Origin: Roseococcus sp. SYP-B2431
GTDB taxonomy: Bacteria > Pseudomonadota > Alphaproteobacteria > Acetobacterales > Acetobacteraceae
Direction of reading: 5' to 3'
DNA length: 64,000 nt
Assembly: GCF_004336745.1 (NCBI RefSeq)
Contig: NZ_SJXD01000011.1
Span: 434,001 to 498,000, forward strand
Shown one piece after another: positions 21,283-29,673 of this stretch. The position numbers and the translations under genes were made by a program. The notes under the pieces are model-generated. The model was not told where the DNA came from and did no database searches. It worked only from the letters and a program-made list of their open reading frames with translations. Each line of letters starts with the position of its first letter. Position 1 is the first letter of the stretch.

Positions 21283-21714
21283 ATGCTTAAGCGCCTTTCC
21301 CTGCTGCCTCTTCTCGCCCTCGCGACCGCCTGCGCCACCGTCCCGGGCGCCACTGTCGATCCGGCGGCCCGTCGCGCCATGATGCAGGCGTTGCCTGACC
21401 AGGCGAGCTGCCGCCCCACGGAGCCCGAGGGTGCGCGCGCCTGCACCATGCGGCTGGGGACGAAGGAGGTGCGGGTTTCCCAGTATCAGAACCTCACCAC
21501 GATCCGCTACGACGCGGCCGACACCGCCGATCCGGCCTTCGTCGCCGGCATGCGCCGGGTGCTGACCACGGCCAACACGCCCAATCTCGACCGGGCGATG
21601 ACGCTGATCACCAGCCATGGCCGGTCGGGTGCCATGGAGAACTTCACGACCGGCTGCTTCCCCGACGAAAGCACCCCGCCGGTCAACCGCTGCTTCGTGA
21701 TGCTGACCTACTGA
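21283..21714 (+). CDS. Small putative lipoprotein, unknown function
   Basis: A 143-residue protein with a lipoprotein signal peptide: 'MLKRLSLLPLLALATAC', with the lipobox cysteine at residue 17. The mature part has three further cysteines (in 'SCRPTEPEG', 'ACTMRLG' and 'GCFPDE', 'RCFVML') and ends 'NRCFVMLTY'. The ATG at 21283 follows CAGGAG; an in-frame ATG at 21256 would hide the signal peptide. No family recognised. It stands alone between the aromatic locus and a convergent TctC gene. Confidence 0.8.
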   Translation: MLKRLSLLPLLALATACATVPGATVDPAARRAMMQALPDQASCRPTEPEGARACTMRLGTKEVRVSQYQNLTTIRYDAADTADPAFVAGMRRVLTTANTPNLDRAMTLITSHGRSGAMENFTTGCFPDESTPPVNRCFVMLTY

Positions 21715-21759
21715 GCGCGGCGAGGACGGATGGCCGGCCGCTGCCGGCCGGCCATCCGG

Positions 21760-22713
21760 TCAGTCCAGCCGCACGCCCGTCGTCCGGATGACCTCGCCCC
21801 AGCTGTCGATCTCCGAGCTGATGAAGCGGCGCGCCTCCTCCGGGCTGCCGCCGACCGGCAGGCCGCCGCCCTCCAGGATGCGCGACCGCACCTCCGGCAG
21901 GGCCACGGCGTCCCGCGCGATCGCGGCATAGCGCGCGAGCAGCGGCGCGGGCGTTCCGGCCGGCGCCAGCAGGGCCACCCAGCTCGAAGCCTGCAGCTCC
22001 GGCATGCCCAGCTCCTTGAAGGTCGGCACGTCCGGCAAGGCGGGCCAGCGCTCGTCCAGCGCCACCGCGAGCGGCCGCAGGCGGCCGGACTGCACGGCGC
22101 TCAGCGTGGTGGTGATGTTGTTGAAGGAGGCGTCGACCTGGCCGGCCATCAGCTCGACCATCTGCGGCCCGGCCTCGCGATAGGGCACGTTGGTCAGCTC
22201 GATGCCGAGGCGCAGCTTCATCAGCCCGCCCGCGAGGGTCTGGGTGCTGGCGGCGCCGAGCGAGGCATAGGTCACGCGGCCCGGATGGGCGCGGGCATAG
22301 TCCACGAATTCCTGGAAGGTGCGCGCCGGGAAGTTCGGATGCACCACCAGCAGCGTCGGCAGCATGGCCAGCAGCGAGATGGGCGCGAAGTCCCGCCGGA
22401 TGTCGTAGGGCAGGTTGGGCTGCGTGCCGGTGATGGCGAAGATCGCGGCCGTCACCAGCAGGGTGTTCCCGTCCGGCCGCGACTTGGCCACGAGGTCGGC
22501 GCCGATGACGCCCGAGGCGCCGCTGCGATTCTCCACCACCACGGCATTCGCGCCGAGGCGGCTCTGCATCTGCGGCGCCAGGAGCCGGGCGATCTGGTCC
22601 GTGCCGCCGCCCGGCGAATTCGCGACGACGAGGCGGATGTTCGACTGGGACTGGGCCAGGGCCGGCGTGGCGAGCACGGCCGGCGCGGCGCCCATCAAAG
22701 TTCTGCGGTGCAT
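21760..22713 (-). CDS. Tripartite tricarboxylate transporter substrate-binding protein (TctC/Bug family)
   Basis: Periplasmic receptor of 317 residues with a short signal peptide ending 'ATPALAQ'. Seen: 'IRLVVANSPGGGTDQIARLLAPQMQ' (Bug fold start), 'GANAVVVENRSGASGVIGADLVAKS' (carboxylate-binding loop, about residues 54-78), 'YASLGAAST', and 'PDVPTFKELGMPELQASSW'. No membrane components (TctAB) lie in the window, as is common for these orphan receptors. The ligand may be the substrate of the ThDP enzyme encoded 53 bases upstream on the same strand. Confidence 0.93.
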   Translation of the reverse strand: MHRRTLMGAAPAVLATPALAQSQSNIRLVVANSPGGGTDQIARLLAPQMQSRLGANAVVVENRSGASGVIGADLVAKSRPDGNTLLVTAAIFAITGTQPNLPYDIRRDFAPISLLAMLPTLLVVHPNFPARTFQEFVDYARAHPGRVTYASLGAASTQTLAGGLMKLRLGIELTNVPYREAGPQMVELMAGQVDASFNNITTTLSAVQSGRLRPLAVALDERWPALPDVPTFKELGMPELQASSWVALLAPAGTPAPLLARYAAIARDAVALPEVRSRILEGGGLPVGGSPEEARRFISSEIDSWGEVIRTTGVRLD

Positions 22714-22766
22714 GACTTCCTCGTTGGTTTGGTTGCCGAGGAAGCTATCGCAAATCTTTGATTCGA

Positions 22767-24404
22767 CTATCCTCTCAGGGCCTTGATCTGCGCCGGATAG
22801 GAGCCGGGATCGACGCGCACGTCGATCAGCCGCGGGCCCTTCGTCGCCAGCGCCTCGGCCAGCGCCGTCGTCAGCCCCTCGGCGTCGTGCGCGCGCCAGG
22901 CCGTGCCGCCCATGCCCCGCATCACCTGCGCGAAGTCCACCTCGGGCCAGTCCAGCGCGCCGCCGGGCAGGTCGCGATCGCCCTTCTTGATGTCGATGAG
23001 CGAGAGCGTCGCATCGTTGAACACCACGACCGTCAGGTTCAGCCCCAAGGCGGCCGCGGTCGCCAGCTCGCCGACGGCCATCAGCAGCCCGCCGTCGCCC
23101 GTCAGCGCGATCGCGCCGCGCGCCGGGTCGTGCCAGGCCGCGGCGATCGCCGCGGGCAGCGCGTAGCCCATGGTGGCGAGGCCGTTGGAGATGAGCAGGT
23201 CGCAGGGCCGCTCCGCCTGCCAGAAGGTGGTGCAGGGGAACATATGCGCCCCGGCATCCACGGCGACGCGCGGATCGGCACCGAGCTTGCGGCAGGCCGC
23301 CTGCGTGACGCGCACCAGCGCGGAGGGCGACATGCCGCGATTGCCGCTGGCCGTGTTCTCCAGCGCGGCGAGCCAGGCCTCGCGCAGCGCGACGAGGCGG
23401 CCGTCCGGCCAGGCGCGGCGCGGGGCGTCCTCGGCGAGTGCCGCCGCGGCGATCTCCCAGGCGCCGGTGATGGCCACCGCCGGCCTGCGGTATTCCAGCG
23501 CCCGCGCGGCGGTTGCGAGGTCGAGAATCGGCGCGTCGAAGCGCCAGGGCTGCGGGATGAACTCCACCGGGTCGGCGCCGGCGAGGATGATGAGGTCGGC
23601 CTCGCGCAGCAACGGCGCCTCCGCCTCGCCGCCGGTGAAGATGCCGCCGAAGAGCGGGTGCGCGTCGGGCAGCACGCCCTTGGCCTTGTAGGTGACGAGG
23701 CCCGGGCAGCCGAGCGATTCCACCAGGCGGCGGGTGGCCGCGCAGCGCGCGGGCTCGGTCGCCTCCAGCCCGATGACGACGGCGGGGCGCTTCGCCGCGG
23801 CGATCAGCCGGCGCGCGGCCGCGATGTCGGACTCCGCGGGCGCCGGCAGCACGGGGAGGCGCAGGGCCGGGGCCGGGGGCGTGGGCGCGCGGGCCGCGTC
23901 CCCGGCGAGCTCCAGATAGGCCGGGCCGCGCGGCGCGGCCATGGCCGCGGCCAGGACCTCGGCGGCGGCGCCCGGATGGCCCGCGGCGCGGCACTGGGCG
24001 CGGGTCACCGGGGCCATCATCGCCGCCTGGTCGAAGAGCTGGTGGGTGGCGATCGCGGCCTCGCGCGCGCCGAAGCCGTCGGCCACCAGGATCACCGGGG
24101 CGCGCTCCAGATCGGCATTGGCCATGCCGTTCGCGGCGTTGGAGACGCCGGGACCGCGCGTGGTCAGGAGACCCACGGGCCGGTGCGTCAGCTCGGCCAG
24201 GGCGGCCGCCATGATGCCGGCGCCGTTCTCGGTGCGCGCCAGCACGAAGGGAATTCCCGCCGCCTTGGCCGAGGAGATGAGGTCGAGGCTGGAGCCGCCG
24301 CCGGGCACGCCGAAGATCGCGGGCATCCCGGCCTCGGCAAAGCTCCGCGCCACGGCGTCGGCGCCGGTAGACGCTGCGGCGGCGACATGCGGCTGGTCGT
24401 TCAT
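22767..24404 (-). CDS. Thiamine diphosphate-binding protein, acetolactate synthase/benzoylformate decarboxylase-like
   Basis: A 545-residue ThDP enzyme distinct from that at 4.2-5.8 kb. Catalytic glutamate in 'LARTENGAGIMAAALAEL' (Glu59); ThDP/Mg site 'ALTGDGGLLMAVGELATAAA...VVFNDATLSLID' (about residues 430-470). 'FGVPGGGSSLDLIS' is the usual N-terminal loop. It is upstream of and probably co-transcribed with the TctC receptor, which suggests catabolism of an imported keto- or hydroxy-acid. No acetolactate small subunit is present. Reaction unknown. Confidence 0.88.
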   Translation of the reverse strand: MNDQPHVAAAASTGADAVARSFAEAGMPAIFGVPGGGSSLDLISSAKAAGIPFVLARTENGAGIMAAALAELTHRPVGLLTTRGPGVSNAANGMANADLERAPVILVADGFGAREAAIATHQLFDQAAMMAPVTRAQCRAAGHPGAAAEVLAAAMAAPRGPAYLELAGDAARAPTPPAPALRLPVLPAPAESDIAAARRLIAAAKRPAVVIGLEATEPARCAATRRLVESLGCPGLVTYKAKGVLPDAHPLFGGIFTGGEAEAPLLREADLIILAGADPVEFIPQPWRFDAPILDLATAARALEYRRPAVAITGAWEIAAAALAEDAPRRAWPDGRLVALREAWLAALENTASGNRGMSPSALVRVTQAACRKLGADPRVAVDAGAHMFPCTTFWQAERPCDLLISNGLATMGYALPAAIAAAWHDPARGAIALTGDGGLLMAVGELATAAALGLNLTVVVFNDATLSLIDIKKGDRDLPGGALDWPEVDFAQVMRGMGGTAWRAHDAEGLTTALAEALATKGPRLIDVRVDPGSYPAQIKALRG

Positions 24405-24582
24405 TCTGGATTCTCCGAGGCTTGGCAGGATCATAGGCGAGCCTCCGCCTTCACCCAAGCCGGCGCGGACCTGCCCGCATCCTGGGCAGGCGCGCGCCGG
24501 GGCCTCGCTTTCGCGGCCGGTCTGGCTTGCGCAGGGCGCGTGGCCGGGCCCAAGCTTCCCGCAGGATGGAGCCGGGTTCTGC

Positions 24583-26106
24583 ATGACGGGAATCGCGTTC
24601 GACGAAATGGGCGAGGGCGACCGGCTGCGCCCCGCCTATGCGGCCATCGCCGAGTGGCTGCGGCACACGCCGCAGGCCGATCTCGCGGCCAAGCGGGCCG
24701 AGGCGGAGGTGCTGTTCCGCCGCGTCGGCATCACCTTTGCCGTCTATGGCGAGGGCGGCGATCCGGAGCGGCTGATCCCCTTCGACATCATCCCGCGCAT
24801 CCTCGGCCGGTCGGAATGGGACGGGCTGAGCGCGGGCCTGTCGCAGCGCGTGCGGGCGCTGAACGCCTTCCTCGCCGACGTCTACGGCCGGCAGGAGATC
24901 CTGCGGGCGGGCAAGATCCCCGAGCGGCTGGTCAACGGCAACGAGCAGTTCCGCCCCGAGATGCGGGATTTCCTGCCGCCCGGCGGCATCTACACCCACA
25001 TCGCCGGCATCGACGTGGTGCGCACGGCGCCGGACCAGTTCTACGTGCTGGAGGACAATGCGCGCACGCCCTCCGGCGTCTCCTACATGCTGGAGAACCG
25101 CGAGGCGACGATGCGCCTCTTCCCCAGGCTGCTGGCGCGCCACCGCGTCGCGCCGGTGAACCGCTATCCCGAGGAGCTGCTGGCCACGCTGAAGGCCGCG
25201 GCGCCGGAGCGGGCCGGGCCCAATCCCACGGTCGCGATCCTGACGCCCGGCTCCTACAACAGCGCCTATTACGAGCACTGCTTCCTCGCCGACGAGATGG
25301 GCGTCGAGGTGCTGGAGGGCGCGGACCTCTGCGTGGAGGACGACATCGTCCACATGCGCACGACCGCGGGGCCGAAGCGGGTGGACGTGCTCTACCGCCG
25401 CATCGACGACGACTACCTCGATCCGAAGGTCTTCCGTCCCGACAGCATGCTGGGGGTTCCCGGGCTGATCGCCGCCTACAAGGCCGGCAATGTGGCGCTA
25501 TGCAACGCGCCCGGCTGCGGCATCGCGGACGACAAGGCCATCTACCCCTACGTGCCGGAGATGATCCGCTTCTATCTCGGCGAGGAGCCGAGGCTCGACA
25601 ACGTGCCGACCTGGCTCTGCGAGCAGGAGGATCACCGGGCCTATGTGCTCGACCACCTGCACGAGCTGGTGGTGAAGCTGGCCCAGGGCTCGGGCGGCTA
25701 CGGCATGATGATCGGCCCGCACGCGACGCAGGCCGAGCGCGCCGAGTTCTCCGCCCGCATCCGCGCCCGGCCGCAGGACTACATCGCCCAGCCCACGCTC
25801 GCGCTCTCCACCGTGCCGACGCTGGTGGACCAAGGCATCGCGCCGCGCCATGTGGACCTGCGGCCCTTCGTGCTCAGCACCAGGGACGAGGTGCGCATCG
25901 TTCCCGGCGGCCTCACGCGCGTGGCGCTGCGCGAGGGCTCGCTGGTGGTGAACTCCTCGCAGGGCGGCGGCACCAAGGACACCTGGGTGCTGGAGCGCGA
26001 CCCGCCGGCCGGGGAGGGGCGGAGCCACACGCAAGGCCAGACCCAGGGCCAGACGCAGAGCCAGGGCCAGACGCAGGGCCAGGGCCAGGGAGGTGCCGCA
26101 TGCTGA
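24583..26106 (+). CDS. Circularly permuted ATP-grasp protein (DUF404/407 type), Anbu operon
   Basis: A 507-residue ATP-grasp enzyme of the family always met with alpha-E and Anbu proteins. Seen: 'GITFAVYGEGGDPERLIPFDIIPRIL' (about residues 49-74), 'QFYVLEDNARTPSGVSYMLENREA', 'LVVKLAQGSGGYGMMIGPHAT' and 'GGLTRVALREGSLVVNSSQGGGTKDTWVL'. Family members are predicted amide ligases. After residue 475 the chain is a low-complexity tail of Gln, Gly, Thr and Ser made by tandem CAGGGCCAGACG-like DNA units, ending in Cys; this tail is not part of the fold. It overlaps the alpha-E gene by seven bases. Confidence 0.9.
   Translation: MTGIAFDEMGEGDRLRPAYAAIAEWLRHTPQADLAAKRAEAEVLFRRVGITFAVYGEGGDPERLIPFDIIPRILGRSEWDGLSAGLSQRVRALNAFLADVYGRQEILRAGKIPERLVNGNEQFRPEMRDFLPPGGIYTHIAGIDVVRTAPDQFYVLEDNARTPSGVSYMLENREATMRLFPRLLARHRVAPVNRYPEELLATLKAAAPERAGPNPTVAILTPGSYNSAYYEHCFLADEMGVEVLEGADLCVEDDIVHMRTTAGPKRVDVLYRRIDDDYLDPKVFRPDSMLGVPGLIAAYKAGNVALCNAPGCGIADDKAIYPYVPEMIRFYLGEEPRLDNVPTWLCEQEDHRAYVLDHLHELVVKLAQGSGGYGMMIGPHATQAERAEFSARIRARPQDYIAQPTLALSTVPTLVDQGIAPRHVDLRPFVLSTRDEVRIVPGGLTRVALREGSLVVNSSQGGGTKDTWVLERDPPAGEGRSHTQGQTQGQTQSQGQTQGQGQGGAAC
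26029..26093 (+). repeat. Tandem short repeat encoding a Gln/Gly/Thr tail
   Basis: The last codons of the ATP-grasp gene consist of imperfect copies of a 6/12-base unit (cagggc / cagacg), giving QGQT and QGQG steps. This is a coding microsatellite that can change length by slippage in codon steps without breaking the frame. It also supplies the GGGAGG ribosome site for the alpha-E gene just after it. Confidence 0.85.
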
Positions 26107-27041
26107 GCCGCACCGCCGAGAGCCTCTTCTGGCTCGGCCGCTACACGGAGCGCGCGGCCAATGTGGCGCGGGGCCTCGCGGTGGCCTCGCGCATGGCGAG
26201 CCTTACCGACGAGTTGAACGCCGAGAACGACCAGTGGCGGCCGCTGCTCGTCGCCGCCGGCTGCGAGCCCGCCTTCTTCGAGCATCACGGGGAGGCGACG
26301 GAGGAGAAGGTCGTCGATTTCCTGGTGCGCGATCCCGCGAACCTCTCGGGCATCATTCCCTGCTTCTCCGCCGCGCGGCACAACGGACGCAGCGTGCGCA
26401 CCGCGCTGACCGTGGACATGTGGAGCGCCCTCAGCGACAGCTGGACCCGGCTGCGGCACGTGACGCCGGCGGACTACCAGGGCGAGAAGCTGCCCGGCTT
26501 CCTCGAATGGGTGCGCGAGCGCGTGCTGCTCTTCAACGGCGCCGCCATGGACACCATGCTGCGCGGCGAGGCCTGGATGTTCGTGCAGCTCGGCACCGCC
26601 CTGGAGCGCGCGGACAACACGGCGCGGCTGCTCGACGTGCGGCACGACCTGCTGAGCGCCACGGCGCAGGGCTCCACTGTGCAGCACGGGCAGTGCCAGG
26701 CGGTGCTGCAATCGGTCTCCGCGCTGCGCGCCTATCACTGGACCTATCGGGAGCGGCTGGACCCGGCGCGGGTGGCGGAGTTCCTGATCCTCAGGCCCGA
26801 GATGCCGCGCAGCCTCGCCGCCTGCTACGACCGGGTCGTCGAGGTGCTGGAGCTGATCGCCTCGGTCCAGGGCGGCCGCAAGGGCGAATGCCACCGCATG
26901 GCCGGGGAGGCCCAGGCCGCGCTGCGCTTCGGGCGCATCGAGGACATCCTGACATCGGGGCTGCACGCCTATCTGACGCAGGCGATCGACGGCGTCACGG
27001 CGCTGGGCGGCGAGATCGAGGCGTTCTACATCCGGGCGTAG
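26100..27041 (+). CDS. Alpha-E domain-containing protein
   Basis: A 313-residue, almost wholly alpha-helical protein. The start 'MLSRTAESLFWLGRYTERAANVARGL' is the alpha-E signature, and 'ALERADNTARLLDVRHDLL' (about residues 163-181) and 'LILRPEMPRSLAACYDRVVEVLELI' are conserved stretches. Family proteins are partners of circularly permuted ATP-grasp enzymes; their biochemical role is not established. GGGAGG seven bases before the ATG (26100) is a strong ribosome site, and the gene overlaps the ATP-grasp gene. Confidence 0.93.
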   Translation: MLSRTAESLFWLGRYTERAANVARGLAVASRMASLTDELNAENDQWRPLLVAAGCEPAFFEHHGEATEEKVVDFLVRDPANLSGIIPCFSAARHNGRSVRTALTVDMWSALSDSWTRLRHVTPADYQGEKLPGFLEWVRERVLLFNGAAMDTMLRGEAWMFVQLGTALERADNTARLLDVRHDLLSATAQGSTVQHGQCQAVLQSVSALRAYHWTYRERLDPARVAEFLILRPEMPRSLAACYDRVVEVLELIASVQGGRKGECHRMAGEAQAALRFGRIEDILTSGLHAYLTQAIDGVTALGGEIEAFYIRA

Positions 27042-27077
27042 GGCGCGCCCGCAAGAGGCTGGGACGGAGACCGGATC

Positions 27078-27815
27078 ATGACCTATTGCGTCGGCCTCCT
27101 GCTGGACGAGGGCCTCGTCATGCTCTCGGACACCCGCACCAATGCGGGGCTCGACAACATCTCGACCTTCTCCAAGATGCTCACCGTGGAGCACCCCGGC
27201 GACCGCGCGCTGGTGCTGATGACGGCCGGCAACCTCGCCATCACGCAGACGGTGTGGAACCTGCTGCAGGCGGGCGTCTGGCTGAACGGCATCTCGCAGA
27301 AGCTCACCGACGTGCCGGACATGTTCACCGCGGCGCAGCTCGTCGGCGCGGCGGTGCGGCAGGTGGCCGCGATGGACAGGGCGGCGCTGGCGGCCCAGGG
27401 CCTGGGCTTCGATTGCAGCCTGCTGATCGGCGGGCAGATCGCCGGCGGCGCGCCGCGGCTCTTCCTGGTCTATTCCGCCGGCAACTTCATCGAGGCGACG
27501 GACGGCACGCCCTTCCTGCAGATCGGCGAGCACAAATACGGCAAGCCCATCCTGGACCGCGTGCTGACGCCGAGGACCACGCTGATCGAGGGCGTCGCGC
27601 TGACGCTGGTCAGCATGGACAGCACCATCCGCTCGAACCTCTCCGTGGCCCTGCCGCTGGACCTCGCGGTGGTGCGGGTGGATCAGCTGCGGATCTGCAC
27701 GCGGCGGCGAATCACCGAGGACGACCCGTATTATCGCACCGTGCGCGACGGCTGGTCCGCGGCGCTGCGGGACGCCTATCTCGCGCTGCCGCGGCCGGAT
27801 TTCGTGCTCGGCTGA
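27078..27815 (+). CDS. Anbu proteasome-like peptidase (ancestral beta subunit)
   Basis: A 245-residue Ntn-hydrolase of the Anbu/BPH type. After removal of the initiator Met the chain begins Thr-Tyr-Cys ('MTYCVGLLLDEGLVMLSDTRTNAG'), giving the N-terminal threonine nucleophile and no propeptide. 'SKMLTVEHPGDRALVLMTAGNLA' and 'GFDCSLLIGGQIAGGAPRLFLVYSAGNFIEA' match the proteasome-beta core. It follows alpha-E by 36 bases, the known Anbu operon order. The transglutaminase often found with these three genes is not in this window. Biological substrate unknown. Confidence 0.94.
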   Translation: MTYCVGLLLDEGLVMLSDTRTNAGLDNISTFSKMLTVEHPGDRALVLMTAGNLAITQTVWNLLQAGVWLNGISQKLTDVPDMFTAAQLVGAAVRQVAAMDRAALAAQGLGFDCSLLIGGQIAGGAPRLFLVYSAGNFIEATDGTPFLQIGEHKYGKPILDRVLTPRTTLIEGVALTLVSMDSTIRSNLSVALPLDLAVVRVDQLRICTRRRITEDDPYYRTVRDGWSAALRDAYLALPRPDFVLG

Positions 27816-27949
27816 CCAGCCTCCTTCAGCGCCGCGCCCAGGTCCTCGCCGCGCGCTCCGTCACGCGCGGGGAGCTCTTCCGCGCCTCCAGCTATGCCGG
27901 GCGGCCCTGGCGGCGTTAGTCTCGGCGCGAACCCGGGAAGGAAATCCGC

Positions 27950-28735
27950 ATGAACCTCACCATCGACGGCCGCAACGCGCTCATCACCGGCGGCTCCAAG
28001 GGGCTCGGCCTGGCCATGGCCAAGGCCTTCGCGCAGGCCGGCGGCCATGTCGCGCTGGTGGCGCGCGGCGCCGAGGCGCTGGAGGCCGCCAGGGCCGAGA
28101 TCCAGGCCGCGGCACCCAAGGCCAAGGTCGCCGCCGTGCCGGCCGATATCCGCACGATCGAGGGCTGCGCCGCGGCCGTGGCCGATGCGGAGAAGGCGCT
28201 GGGGTCCATCGACATCCTGGTGAACAATGCCGGCACCTCGCAGCGCGGGCCTTTCCTGGAGGTGGGCGAGGAGCTGTGGAAGGACGACCTGGACCTCAAG
28301 CTCATGGCCGCGGTCCGGCTGTGCAAGGGCGTGCTGCCGGGGATGAAGGCGCGCAAATGGGGCCGCATCATCAACGTGCTGAACATCGGCGCGAAGGCCC
28401 CGGCCGCGGGCTCCGCGCCGACCAGCGTGAGCCGCGCGGCGGGCATGGCGCTGACCAAGGCGCTGGCCAATGAATTCGCGCCGGACAACATCCTGGTGAA
28501 CGCCATGCTCGTCGGCATCATCGAGAGCGACCAGTGGGTGCGCCGCCACGCGGCCGACAAGCGCAACATCACCTGGGAGGAGTGGAAGGCGGAGCAGGGC
28601 GCCCCGGTTCCGCTGGGCCGCATCGGCCGGGCCGAGGAATTCGCCGCCATGGCGCTGCTGCTGGTGAGCGAGCAGGGCGGCTACGTCACGGGAACGGCGA
28701 TCAACGTGGATGGCGGGCGCAGCCCCGTGGTGTGA
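27950..28735 (+). CDS. SDR family protein lacking the catalytic Tyr and Lys
   Basis: A 261-residue Rossmann protein with an intact NAD(P) motif 'LITGGSKGLGLAMA' (residues 11-24) and 'ILVNNAGTSQRG'. At the active site, where SDRs have YxxxK, it reads 'APTSVSRAAGMALTKAL': Thr158 and Arg162 replace Tyr and Lys, and the preceding Ser position is also changed ('VLNIGAK'). 'GYVTGTAINVDGG' closes the fold normally. It may be non-catalytic, or use other residues. GGAAGGAAA precedes the ATG. It is followed by an aspartate dehydrogenase-like gene 53 bases on. Confidence 0.88.
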   Translation: MNLTIDGRNALITGGSKGLGLAMAKAFAQAGGHVALVARGAEALEAARAEIQAAAPKAKVAAVPADIRTIEGCAAAVADAEKALGSIDILVNNAGTSQRGPFLEVGEELWKDDLDLKLMAAVRLCKGVLPGMKARKWGRIINVLNIGAKAPAAGSAPTSVSRAAGMALTKALANEFAPDNILVNAMLVGIIESDQWVRRHAADKRNITWEEWKAEQGAPVPLGRIGRAEEFAAMALLLVSEQGGYVTGTAINVDGGRSPVV

Positions 28736-28788
28736 TCGGGGCGCCCCCGCGGCTTCAAGGGGGGCCGGCCCTCTGCTATCCCTTGCGG

Positions 28789-29601
28789 ATGGCACAGGAA
28801 CTCACGGTCGGCATCGCCGGCCTCGGCGCGATCGGACTGCATCTGGCCCGCGCGCTGGACAGGGGCGTGGACGGGCTCCGGCTCGTCGCCGTCAGCGCGA
28901 AGGACCAGGCGAAGGCGGCGGCGAATGTCGCGGGCTTCCAGGCGAAGCCGGCGATCACCGGCCTCGCCGAGCTGGCCGAGCATGCGGATATCGTGGTCGA
29001 GGCCGCGCCCGCCGCGGTCTTCGAGGAGGTGGCGACCGCCGCCATCATGCGCGGCCGCATCTTCGTGCCGAGCTCGGTCGGCGCGCTCCTGCCGCGGATG
29101 CATCTCGTCGAGCGGGCGAGGCAGAACGGCGCGCGCATCGTCGTGCCGACGGGCGCGCTGCTCGGGCTGGACGCGGTGCGGGCCGCGGCGGAGGGCGCGG
29201 TCTCCTCGGTGACGATCGAGACGCGCAAGCCGCCGGCGGGCCTGGCGGGCGCGCCCTATCTCGAGATCAACAAGATCGACCTGACGGGCGTCGACTCGCC
29301 GAGGCTTGTCTTCAAGGGCAACGCCTTCGACGCGGCGCAGGGCTTTCCGGCCAATGTGAACGTGGCGGCGGCCCTGGCGCTGGCCGGCATCGGGCCCGAG
29401 CGCACGATGGTCGAGATCTGGGCGGACCCGGGCGTCACGCGCAACACGCACACCATCCGCGTGGAGGCCGACGAGGTGCGGCTCACCATGACGATCGAGA
29501 ACGTGCCGAGCGTGGAGAATCCCCGCACCGGCAGGATCACGCCGCTGAGCATCCTGGCCTGCCTGCGCGGCCTGACGAGCACCCTGAAGGTCGGCAGCTA
29601 G
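28789..29601 (+). CDS. Aspartate dehydrogenase-family NAD(P)-dependent oxidoreductase
   Basis: A 270-residue dehydrogenase. N-terminal NAD site 'VGIAGLGAIGLHLARAL' (residues 7-23); 'DIVVEAAPAAVFEEVA' and 'GALLGLDAVRAAAEGAVSSVTIETRKPPAG' are aspartate dehydrogenase features, and the conserved catalytic-His region is 'GVTRNTHTIRVEADEV'. The family makes iminoaspartate from aspartate, or acts on related amino acids. It is next to the unusual SDR and may be co-transcribed with it. True substrate not determined. Confidence 0.85.
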   Translation: MAQELTVGIAGLGAIGLHLARALDRGVDGLRLVAVSAKDQAKAAANVAGFQAKPAITGLAELAEHADIVVEAAPAAVFEEVATAAIMRGRIFVPSSVGALLPRMHLVERARQNGARIVVPTGALLGLDAVRAAAEGAVSSVTIETRKPPAGLAGAPYLEINKIDLTGVDSPRLVFKGNAFDAAQGFPANVNVAAALALAGIGPERTMVEIWADPGVTRNTHTIRVEADEVRLTMTIENVPSVENPRTGRITPLSILACLRGLTSTLKVGS

Positions 29602-29673
29602 GGCGGGTTCGCGACCCCCGCGGCGCGGGCGCCGGGGGCTGGCCCCGGGTCCGCACGGCCGGCCCTTCCGGGT

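Noticed and set aside
22758-24580. Long plus-strand frame (22758-27041) opposite the second ThDP enzyme
   Set aside because: Only the part from 26100 encodes a real protein (alpha-E); the rest is antisense to the ThDP gene or out of frame with the ATP-grasp gene.
26029-26093. CRISPR-like or intergenic repeat array
   Set aside because: Units are 6-12 bases, lie inside a coding frame and have no spacers.
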